Shown here one piece after another: positions 48,801-60,800 of a stretch of 64,000 nt of DNA (the stretch's first letter is position 1; the number at the start of each line of letters is the position of its first letter). The translations under genes and the position numbers were made by a program. Source of the DNA: Climacteris rufus (Eukaryota; Chordata; Aves; Passeriformes; Climacteridae); the NCBI GenBank assembly GCA_013398175.1, contig VZRZ01001922.1, positions 624,140 through 688,139 on the forward strand, read 5' to 3'. The notes under the pieces are model-generated. The model did not search any database and was not told the DNA's origin. It worked only from the letters and a program-made list of their open reading frames with translations.

Positions 48801-51800
48801 ACAAGTACCAAACAGTGTGTTTAAGCCTAAAAGTCCCTAAATCTTCCCTGTGAGGATTCTGATATTAGTGGAAAACAGCTTTTAGTTTGGTATGTCTTTG
48901 ACTTTATACAATCTGTGTAACAGATGGTTGATGAACTGACTCTTTAATAGGCCTGCTGCCATTTCATTGGGAAACAGCTAACTTAGGCTGTTACTTAGGC
49001 TCCTGTGTGTCACTGAAGGACATTTCCTTTTCCTTAAGGTATTGAGATGAGGTTAAAGAACCTGCTGTATCCAGTGATAATAGCACCAGCATGGATCCCT
49101 GAAATGAATGCTGTTCAGCACACTGAAACAGGTGAGCAAAAAAGAGGCAGAATATCTGCAAAGTGGGTGGGGACTCCATGGAATAATAAAGAGGGCATGA
49201 AGGAAAATCCCCAGATTAAATATGGCTTTCTGTATGCATTATAACTTTCCCATGCAGGAAATCAAGTGAGTGATATGTAAAAAAAGTGAGCTTGGGTTGT
49301 TCAGCCTGAAGAAAGGATGCTCAAGGGTGACCTTATCGCTCTCTAAAACTGCCTGAAAGGAGGTTGTAGCCAGGTGGTGTTGGTCACTTCTCCCAGGTAA
49401 TCAGTGATAGGATGAGAGGAAATGGCCTCAAGCCTCACCTGGGGAGGTTCAGGCTGGAGGAATTTCTTCACTGAAATGATGGTTTAGCATTGGAATGGGC
49501 CACCCATGGAGGTGGTGGAGTCACCCTGGAAGTGTTCAAGAAATGACTGGACATGGCTTTCAGTGTTGTGGTTTAGCTGACTTGGTAGTGTTTAGCTGGA
49601 GGCTGGACTTGATGATCTTGGAGGTTTTTTCCAATCTTAACAATTCTATGAATCCCTTGCCTTAATCTTTGTGGTGGAAATGAGTCAACTTTACAAACAG
49701 AAGTGACTAGGTCAATGCAGTGCACATGGCCCAAAGTCTGGTGGGATATTTCAAGTGTGGAGACTGGAAAATAGTTGGAGGTCAGTTCTCAAAGGACAAA
49801 CTAATACCTATAGCAGGCCAATATTGTTAATAATACACTGATGCAAAAGGATGGTGGATCACTGTCATGTGGGAGACGGCGCCAGCATGAGCTGTGATTT
49901 AAAGGTGAATTTTGTTCAGAGGATGTGATGTTGACATACAATGCATACTGAACAATGTGGTGTAACTGAAGGTCTAATTAAACTCAGTGGCATCTAAGCT
50001 TTGCAGACACAGTAATAACCATGCTCCTGTACCTCAACACTTTGGAGAAGAACATTTCTTCTCTTTTGTTTCCAGGGGTCACCATTGGCGCTGCCTGTAC
50101 CCTGAGATCAGTAGAGGAGGTGATGAGAAAAGCAGTGGCAGACCTTCCTCCATACAAAACAGAGGTCTTCCAGGCTGTCCTGGAGCAGCTGCGCTGGTTT
50201 GCAGGGCCCCAGATCAGGAATGTTGCTGTAAGTGACTCAGGAGCACCAGGACTGTGATTGACAGCTCAGTCTGAGGAGCTGGCCTGCCTCATAGAGTGTT
50301 GGTGTGCCCTGTGCTTCTTGCACAAGAACGTTTGCAAACCTCAGCAAAGAAACCAGCATACCAAAATCAACCCCAGAAACTGAGAGGGTCTCAGCTGGGG
50401 TCTGTGCTGCACTGATGTCACACACCTAGCATGCAAGGGAAACAGGGCAGTTGTCCAGGTCTTCCATTGCTGTTATCACCAGGTGGAGGAAACTGTAGTG
50501 AGATTTGACTAACCTAACAAAAAAGTATTTGGAGTGCTGGACAAACTTCAAAGAAGCAGGTGTGTATATTACTGCCATGACAACTATAGCAATCACAGTG
50601 TTAATGTATCAGATCTGGCAAATTTTTCTCTAGTTTTAAAGGGGAAGGTGTGTTCAAACTCCATACATGCTAAGAAAAAAAATCAAGCAAGCAGTTAAAC
50701 CAACCTACCAAACATGAACTTCTGTTCCACAAGATACTCTGCCATCCATTTGTATTGCAGTCAAAACCATTGGGTTCCTGATTGTTACTGAAAAGACACT
50801 TTATATTTTCATAGGTTTTCCCTTAATGGCAGCAACAGTGATTGAATTTTGAGCATAAGGTAGTTTTGATGCATTAACAGAACACTGTTCTAAACCTTAT
50901 CCAGGCAAATGTTAATATTGTCTGAGACAGCAACTGATTTCATGGGGTTTAGGTTTTCCTACTTAATTAAAAGCCTAAAATTGCTGAGAATTTAATATTT
51001 ATCTGATGCCTTATTTTCACTTTAGGCTATTGGTGGGAACATAATGACAGCAAGCCCAATTTCTGACTTAAATCCTGTCTTAATGGCAAGTGGGAGCAAA
51101 CTGACTTTGGTATCAAAAGGTAAGTTACTTACTTTCCCTGTGGCACTGAGTGGAGTGGGATGGTCAGCAGTCCTCTGCCGTGGGTTGTTAGGTCAGGCCA
51201 GAACTTGAAAGTGGAAGTTAACATTATTAGTCTGAATCTTCAGTGGTTTTGCCCTTTCTGAGGCTGAAGTCCTAACACTAGGCCTCAGGTTGGCTTTCTA
51301 AAGAGTTTTGAACTTCTGTGCCAGATTGAATCTCTGGTACTGCCTATGTATTTACAGATACATCCCTATGAAGAGTTGGTTGAAAATGTGTATTAATGAA
51401 AAACAATAGGCATGAAAGAGTTTCTGTCACTATCATACTTTGACCCTTCTGGTTTATTCAGATAAAGACTGAAGCTTGTTTTGTTTTGTTTTTCTGTGAA
51501 GAAAGCCAAGCATCTGTTTTGATTTGTTCTCAGGAATAATTTTTTTTAAATAGGATCCTTGAAATATGTGGACCGCTTGGTCAGTGAACTGACTTTTTCT
51601 TGTGCTGGTTTGTGTGCAGGCTGTGGGAAGGAGAAAGAGGGGGATTTAATTGGAGTGTTGCAAACTGGCTTACCTGGAAGCTCAGCTTTAGTTAGATAAA
51701 GAAGGAAGGAGGTCTTTTTGATCAGTTCCTGTGCAAAGAAAACTTCATATGTAGGCAGTAGCTGTCATAGATTCCATATATACCAAAGTAAATCTGATTT

Positions 51801-54800
51801 TGTGAAAGAGGGTGGAAAAATGAAAAGAGATACCATCTCGAGTGATTTGTTTTGAGTTGAAGGTTCTTTGACACATGCTATTGCCATTCTTCATTTATTC
51901 ACCATTGATCTCTTTGCTCTACAGAGGGAAAAAGGACTATCACGATGGATGAGAAGTTTTTCACTGGGTACAGAAAGACAATAGTTAAGCCTGAAGAAGT
52001 ACTTCTCTCTGTTGAAATACCCTACAGCAAAAAGGTGAGCTTGTAGGGAAAACTTTATCATCTGTGGAGTTAAAATGCTGTTATTTGAGTGTTATTTTCA
52101 AAGTTAGGCACCTTTTTCCTGACTGACCTCCAAATGCTTATGTAGTCCCAAGTGGACCAGGAAACAAGTGAATTATTTGGAGAAAATCCAGCAGCACACT
52201 ATTTTTAACAAGCAAGGGGAGCAGGACTCTAAAATATGATAAACCCAAGACTTTTGTCTAGAAAGAGAAATTTCATTTTTTTTGTCTGAAGCTTTTTGAA
52301 TGCATTTGGTAATGATGAAAAATGTCAGTGATGTTCCTGGGGTGTATTTCTACTTGAAAAATAGCACAGAAAAGATTTTAGCAGTTTCTGATGTAGAGTG
52401 AAGTTAATGTTCCCAAGGTTCCTGCTTAATTTCTGTGAGCTGAAACAGGAAAAAGAAATGGGGAAAAGTCTGTATGGATAAAAGGGAAGTTCAATTTCTG
52501 CATTCTTGTCTTGCAAGATGTAAACCACAAGGACTGACTATTAGGGCATTTTGGCAATGTGGACTTGCAACTTCAAATGAGGCTACAAAACTTATTTGAA
52601 CAGAACAATGAAAGCTTCTCTGCTGCAGCAGCATAAAGGATTTGCAGTATAGTGAGACATTTTCTATTTAAGTGGAAAACGCTGATTTGCTTGAAATGTC
52701 ATTGTGTTATGGGATATAAGTAATAAATCCTTTGTCTATCTTCTCTAATTTTTCTATTTAACAAAGGGAACAAAATTGTCCTGTTTGTGGTGGTTTTCCA
52801 TCTATTTCTGAGTGATCCTTCTTTGGACTTGTGATAACTGCAGGAAGCATCCCTTTCTGACAAAATGAGAAATATGCTTGAGCTTGCCAAAGGAAAACAC
52901 CTTATTCCTCCATCCATACGACAGTCATGTGGCAGTTTCACAAAACAAACAAATGTCTACAAGTGGGGCAGTGGCTTTGTCCCTAGGTTATATGCAGCTC
53001 ATTGATCTGAAAAACTAAAACAACTTTTGAACTCTCAGCTTCATGGTTTCTTATCTGATCTTTGCTCACAAGTAGGGAGCAAAAAAGTTCTTCAGGGCAT
53101 GTCTGAAGTTGCTGGCATGTGGCAGGCAAAGTTTTGTGCAACTGTGATTTCCTCATGAATGAAAGCAGGGCTGTATCAGGACACTGCTAGACAGGATTTT
53201 TTAGTTTCTATTTGTTTGAAACTGATGTTACATTTTGCATTGATGTAACTTGTCACACCAAGGGTAAGACTGGGCAAACAACAAAGAATTAACTACAGAA
53301 ATTTAGCAATTTGCACAATTCAGTGTCGCTATAGGGGGTCTGAGCTCAGGGTAGGCTTAATTAGAGGTGCTGTTAAGGCAGAGGGGGTAACACCTTTTAC
53401 TCCTGTTAATTTATGTGTCAGATATTGAAGATATTCAGGGCATAAGGATTTTTGAATCTATGCTTGTAAGGGCATCTCAGCTGAGCAAAGACAGTAATAG
53501 GAAAGAAAAGAGCTCACTGGATTAGAGATAAAATATAAATAGATTCCTGAAAATCAGTTGTTGGTGTTGCTTAAATTTGATGGTAATAGTATTCTACACC
53601 ACCTAGATGTTTCCTGGTTTTCAAATAGAGAAAGCCTGACAGCACCTTGCCTATCTATTTGTATCTTTGAAACTCATAGGCTTATAGTATCACAATTTTT
53701 TTTTCCCTGTGGAAGAGACAGAAAGTAAAATGAAATCTTGTTTCGTCCTTTCATTTAGTGTCCTCCAAACTTCATTTATTATTGATCTTTATATTCCATG
53801 CTGATAGGCTGAAGAAATTGTGTATGTTGCCTATGAATCTTAGATCCTGTGGATTTCTTAATGTTCTCCTTTCTGGTGTTGCATCTTGTCCAGAAAGGGA
53901 AAGAGGACACTGATCTAGGTCCTTAATATGCAACCCTTAAGTGTCAGGGTTGCTTGGTTTTCTGTGAGAATAATTAACACCTTGAAACTTTAACTATGAT
54001 ACTTTAGAGGGGCTGTGCTCTGCTGTTTACCAAAAAATCCATACAGACATGGCAGCTGATGTGATGGTTAACTTGCCTCCACTCCTAGTGAGGAAAAGTC
54101 GTGAGTGCCTTTCCTCCCACAGAATTTTATACCAAGAAAATTAAGCTGTTTTGTGAGGAGTGAAGGCAAATATTGCCCTCTCATTGCAGCTGTATTATTG
54201 GAAATCTCTTAAGTATGCAGGAAGAGAAGAGGCTGCTTTTTCTCCTCTTTGAAAGCTAATTGTTTAAATAAGCAGAGTGACAGAATGTCCTCACTGGAAG
54301 GATGCTATTGATGCTCCTCTGCTATTATCTGCTGGCTGCCGAGTAATTACTTGAATTCAGGAAATGAAGCACACCCTTCAGTTGTATCTCCAGTAACAAG
54401 TTCCTGATGCACAAAAGGGGCCTCTTGTGAAAATGTTCTCACTGTCAACAGTAGAGAAATTGTTCTATACAATAATGAAAGAATTGCTGTCCACTTCAGA
54501 TTAGAAGTAATTAATGGAGCAGACTGCTGTGCTGTAAGTAGTCGCTTGGTTAACTATTAGAGAAGAAACTTAGAAAACTCTCCAGGAAGGCAGTACAAAG
54601 ACATCAGATCTGGTTCCTCTCTTAATCTGCAGGGTGTCTGAACAGCAGTTTGTCCTAACCTGCAGTACAGGCAAGAGGACTGACCATGCTGTGACTCCAG
54701 GTTGACCCTGTTACATGGTGTGTCCTGGTAGAGTGTTAATCTCATATTCACTGCCACTCTTCATAGAAGAGCTGCTGAGCTTTGTGAGCTGTAGTTGCTG

Positions 54801-57800
54801 GTGCATTTACAAGAATTTTCTTCCTCTGTAGAGACCAGATAGTAACTGAGAATTGTATTTGCAATAGCAGATTGAAATTGCCTTTTATTAATTAGTCTGG
54901 TCTACTCTAGAATTGAGAGACTTTGTGATTATTGATTTCAGTTCTTGCAGAGTTCAAAGACTTCTGGAGGGAAGGGCTTTAGGATATGAATTTTGCTGAT
55001 TAGACTTCCAGCTTAGCAGCCTGGGAGGAAGAAAACGTTGCTGAGAAACTGTAATCTTGTTTATGTACAAAGGATGTGTCTTGGTTCTTCCTCTAGATAT
55101 ATGGAAAAATGTGATGGGTACGAGCAGATCTCTGTCAAATATTGTTTCCCCCACAGTCCTAGGCTGGCTAAGAACCACTGAATGAATACATTAGAATTAA
55201 TCATTGAATTATATGGAAAGATACAGCCTGTCTGAACAAACATGTCCTGCTTGGCCCTGCACAATCAATCAACCAGATACCATTCCCTGGAACAGCTCGT
55301 TCATGTAGAGCTAGGTTAACAGCTTGTCCATATTTACACTCCAAAGCATGCCAAGGTAGAGAATAAACCCATATTTTCCTGTCTTCTAGGGTGAATACTT
55401 CTCAGCTTTCAAGCAGGCTTCCCGCCGTGAGGATGACATCGCTATTGTGACCTGTGGCATGAGAGTCCTGTTCCAGGATGGCACCAGCCGAGTGCAGGAG
55501 ATAAAATTAAGCTATGGAGGAATGGCTCCTACAACTGTCCTGGCACTGAAAACTTCCAAGGAACTCACTGGCAGGTAGGAATTTTTCTGTGATAAAAACA
55601 CTGTCTAATGGAACTGTGTTGATTTTTAGGGGAACAGTTTAAATACCCTAAATCCTCTCTAAAAGGGGAAGAAGTATAGCTATGCATCTGCAGCAGTGTG
55701 TTTTGTGTGATGCCTTGCTTCCTCCAGGATTCCTTACCCTCAAAGATCCATATCATTCTTTCATTCAGAGAGATATTTTTTTGCCAAATTCTCTCATCTG
55801 TTGAAGTGGACAGAAGCTGGATGTGTGCATGACCCACAAAACTGGGTTCATTTCAAACTGGCCTGAGTGATCGGTGCTTTTATCATTTAACTGCTTTGCC
55901 ACATCTTTAGGAAAGGTAACATGAGCCCAAGATGACAGCAAAGCACACACATGTGCTATAAACAGATAGAACTGATGGCTGTTGCTTGAGAACTTGTGGG
56001 AATGGCAGGAAGCTGTGTCAGGGGATGTTTAGGTTGGATGTAAGGAAAAGGTTCTTCACCCAGAGGGTGGTTGGGCATTGGAACAGGCTCCCCAGGGCAG
56101 TGGTCACAGCACCAAGCCTGACAGAGTTCAAGAAACATTTGGATGACACTTTCAGGCAAACTGGGGTGATTCTTGGGGTGTTCTGTGCAAGGCCAGGAGC
56201 TGGACTTGATGATCCTCATGGGCTCCTTCCAGTTCAGCATGTTCTACGATTCTGTGTCAGAAGAGTTAGTCTGCCCTGGTGATATTTAGGTCTGAACAAG
56301 TGCTCTGTGTCCCCTCTGTTCCCTTGCAGAGACTGGAATGAGAAGCTGCTGCAGGATGCCTGCCGCTTGCTGTCGGCTGAGATGGATCTGTCTCCCTCTG
56401 CTCCTGGGGGGATGGTGGATTTCCGACGCACTCTCACCCTCAGCTTCTTCTTCAAGTTCTACCTGACAGTCCTTCAGAAACTGAGCAAGAGTGGCACTGT
56501 GAGTGCTCCTTGGGAAGGAGAACCTCTTTGTGCTGTCTTGGTGGGAAAGGGGAGGGTTCAGATCTGAGCAGAGTCACACCTGAAAACAAAATCCATGTTG
56601 CAATGGCTGCCAGAGCTACTCCACTCCTTACCTGCATAACAGTGACTTGTGTGTCTTCCCACTTGCTTCCTCGTGGTACCCTCACCTTGTTGTGGAAGTG
56701 TGTTGCTCTGTGAGTTCATAGGATGATTCCTGGACTTCTCACATCTGCTGCATTACAACAGATCTTGTGGGTCTGTGGTTATTCTTTGCACAGAGCCTGA
56801 GCTTTTTCTGACTTTAACTCAGTAGAATATGAATTATCTTAACTGGAAGATGGAGAATGGAAAATATCCTGTGCTACTGGGGAATGTGAGAAAGGAATTG
56901 GAAAGGAAGGTGATTTTCTTTAATATGTCTTTGGCAGAAAAATCTGTGTGAGCCTGTCCCTTCAAACTACATCAGTGCTACAGAGCTGTTTCACAAAGAT
57001 CCCATTGCAAATGCCCAGCTCTTCCAAGTAAGTAGCAGCTTTCCCCAGTAAGTAGCAGTGTCAGCATGGCATAGACCCAGGCTTTGCTGTAGCTCAAACT
57101 GTGCTTATCTTCTTGTCTCCCTGAGTATGGTCATTACATAAACTTCTATAATGCCATGTGTGAAGCTTGTATTTGGGTCTCAGTCCTTTTCCTCACTTTA
57201 GGATACTCTTCTTTCCTGTCATTGCCCAAAACTATTGCTGACATGTACAGCTTCATAAAAAACTCTCTTCCTCCTCCAGCCAGCTCTGTATCCAAACTGA
57301 AATTCCCCTTCTGCTTTCCCCAGTTACAACCTGCCTTTCTTTTCATCTCTCAGGCTTCAGCTTCAAAATGTATCTTCTTTGTTATTTCTCTGTTAGTGAT
57401 CCATTCTCTTCAGCTGTGAGAGTAGAATCCATCTTCAGAATCTGAACCTTCTTATGCAAGCTGTCAAATCAAGCCCTTCTCTTCCACAGCAATTTCAAAA
57501 GCTAAATCCCTTTCACTTCATTCCCTACAGCTCCCCTCTGTGTAGCCACATCTTGTGGCATCTTGTTTACCTTCCTCTCCCACGGGACTGAGCCCCCATC
57601 CCATTCCCCATTCACTCGAATGTCTCAGTGCCTTTTGCTCTGCTGTCAGCGCTTCCATCCCCTTCAATCCAAGCCAGTAGTAGTCAGCCCTGTATTTTAC
57701 TGCAGGAAGTGCCCAGGGGACAGGCAGTGGAAGATATGGTGGGCCGGCCCTTGGTGCATGTTTCAGCAGCCAAACAAGCCAGTGGAGAAGCTGTTTACTG

Positions 57801-60800
57801 CGACGACATCCCTCACTACGAGAAAGAGCTCTACCTAACCCTGGTGACCAGCACCAAAGCCCATGCTAAGATCCTGTAAGTGACACCTCTGAGTTTCAGA
57901 TCTTGGAAGCATCCAATGCCTGGTGGCTTAGAAAACATCAATCTGCCAAGGTGTGGGTGAGGGAAAGGTTTGTGCTTAGGTGGGAACTCCAGTTCATTGC
58001 ACAATGTTACATGGAGGCGAGCTGTGTGTTTCAGCTGCCTTGCAAGTCTGCGTCAGTGAGAATGTGGGGGAATTAACACCAAACTTTGGGCTTTGCTGAA
58101 GCACAAAAGCCCTCAGCCCTAGGCAAATATTTTGCATTTCCCATCTCTCATACTCTAGCACGCAGGATTGAAAAGGAGCATGGTAGGAGAGCACCACAAT
58201 GTCTGAGGAGATGTCATTTTAATCACTAAATAAAGCATGCAGCTTGAAGAATCTCTTTCCTATCTACCTAAAATGTTAGGTTGTAAGATGCAGTTCTACC
58301 AGCTCTCCTGCTGGTGAGTCAGCTGTGTGCACTGGGTTTTACCCTGCATGGCGCTTGCCTGCACTGGCTGTGATCAAACCCTCTGCACAATAGTCATATG
58401 TGAGTTGGCTTCAGCTATGAGATTTAGACCTGTTTATGCTTGGCTGTAGCAAGGTGGCCAGGTCAGTATTTGGAAGTGCAGCTGGCTCTGAAAACATCTT
58501 GTCCATCCAGGGCATGACTGGTACCTAATTTGTAACAATAGTGACAAACCAACTCTGAAAAGCCAATCCTGGCAGGTAATGCCATCCACATTCTCATATG
58601 AATTTTAATGCTGTTATAGTGCAGAACTGGCTGCCCCACAAACCCTAATTGTGTTTACATGATGGTGGCTCTGCAGACCTCATTTGCCCTCAGCTGCTTT
58701 GATGTGGAACACTCCAAGTTACACTGACTCGTGTCATCCTCAATATCCTTGCAATGTGCTGTTCATTCCTCAGGCAATGCTTCCTGCCTATTTAAGCTTC
58801 CTGTCCTGAGGTTTCCCACAGTGGCATGGGCAGCATGGTGGTCATGGGTGCACAGACGTAGTAGTTGACTCCCAGGTTATGAAAGAAATTGCTCTGTCAT
58901 CATAGTTAAATTTTAGGTGTTGCAATGTGCAGTGCAGGCACTTAAATGTTGTTACTGCTACCAGGGCAGATGGGAAGACAGAGAAAGCATCAGATCCATG
59001 CCTTTGACCACAACATGCAGTTTTTTCTAAAAGTTGCTTTATACATTCTCTTGCACTTACCTTGTGTATACATGTTTCCATCTGGGAGCCTGTAACATTC
59101 TGTAGAAGAAGTAGTCAAATATTTAATCAAGGTTCAAAAGTATCTCAGCTTATGATTTTGGCAGTCAAAATACTGGCTCTGAAAACTTCCTTTTCACCTG
59201 AGTCAAATTTTGAGCACCAAGTGTAAATCAGACATCATCTGCCTTTGTATTAGTAACTAAAGGAAACTGTCAGGGGATTGTTTCTGAGGTACTACTGCAG
59301 AAACACAGGAAAGAACTTTCCAAAGAAAAATAGCATTGTCTTCAATTCCTGCCATCCAAGGGTTCTTGTGGGAAAGTTCATTCATATGTTTAATGTCTTC
59401 TTTTAAAAGAAGTCTGTGGCTCACTGGGATGCATAAACAGCTACTTTCAGGCACAGTTTGCATTGGAGTTCTAGGAATCTAAACAAGTTGCTGAAAAGAT
59501 TGCAGCTATTTACAGAAGACAAATCATTCAGTCAGCAAAAACAAAACCACAGCTTTTCTGGTCAAGTGTTTCCCTGTAAAGCAAGATAACTATATAACCA
59601 ATACAGAATATTGCAAAAGTAGTCTGAAAATCTTTTGTAATACATTTGTTAATAAGATCTCAAAATAAAAATTAAATTATATTGCCCTTTTTTTAGTTAT
59701 TTTATCACTGTTTTAAATCTATGTATGATTCAAGCTGTCAAACATTTTGATTAGATACCTCTTTTGCTGATTAGCAAAGGGAGTCTTTCATGAAGCTTTT
59801 AGTCTTTTTGAACATAATTTCTTTTGCATCCTCTTAAAAGCCCTTCAGCTTCCTTGTGATGGACCCTCAAGAATTTCTCCCTGACTCACCCATGGCAGAT
59901 GATATGCGTCTGCACTAAAATTTCACGTTTATCAAGAGGAATATTGCTTTTTACAGAATCATGGCATCTAAGAAGACAGTGGAGGCACAGTATTGCTAAC
60001 AACAATTTGTCATCAAAGGATCTTTAGTACATGTAGCAATTGGATCAAGTTCAGATGTGTCTTAGGGAAAAGATGCATGATGTAGTCCAAAGAAGCAGAC
60101 TGATGGTCAGTCTCATGGTCAGGATTAACATTGCAATGTAGATCCCCAAATGATTTTAGTCTAATATGTTACCCTTTTTGCCTTGGTCTCACATGACGTT
60201 CACGTGGCAGAGCCAAACTTCAGGGAAACAGGCCTGAATATATACTGGAATCTTGTAAGTGCTGATTCAAATTAAAAATGAGAAATAACCCTGTCTCTTC
60301 TCCTTTCTTTAGTTCTGTAGATGCATCTGAAGCTCAGAGTGTTCCTGGGTTTGTGTGTTTTGTCTCTGCCAAGGATGTTCCTGGCAGTAACATCACTGGC
60401 ATTGCTAACGATGAGACTGTCTTTGCTGAGGATGTGGTAGGTGGTTAAAAAGAGCCTTTTTCAATCATGCTGCTCAGGAGATAACGTTTCTCATATTGTC
60501 CAGTCAAGTCCTCTACCTCATACAGAGATAAATTCTAACTTAGTGCCTGACTCCCCTTGCCCTGTGCCCCCCTCCTCTGTGTTATCTCCATGATTCTTCT
60601 CTAAGCTGCAGCCCCTGGGACAGGCTTGCTCACTCAGTTGCTGTCCAAGTTTGCTTGGGATTATTCTCCCTGGGCTGGTTTTAGGCAGACTGCTCTGAAC
60701 AAACAGATGAAAAACTACATAAAAGGAGTAGATAAAAAAAGTTATCATGAATCTCTCGTTACTGCATACACCCACACCAAATGATGGTGAGTCCTAATCT

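Noticed and set aside
59950..60000. Possible antisense CR1 start (acagaatcatggcatct)
   Set aside because: Only the first dozen bases resemble the reverse complement of a CR1 tail; the following sequence does not continue the match.
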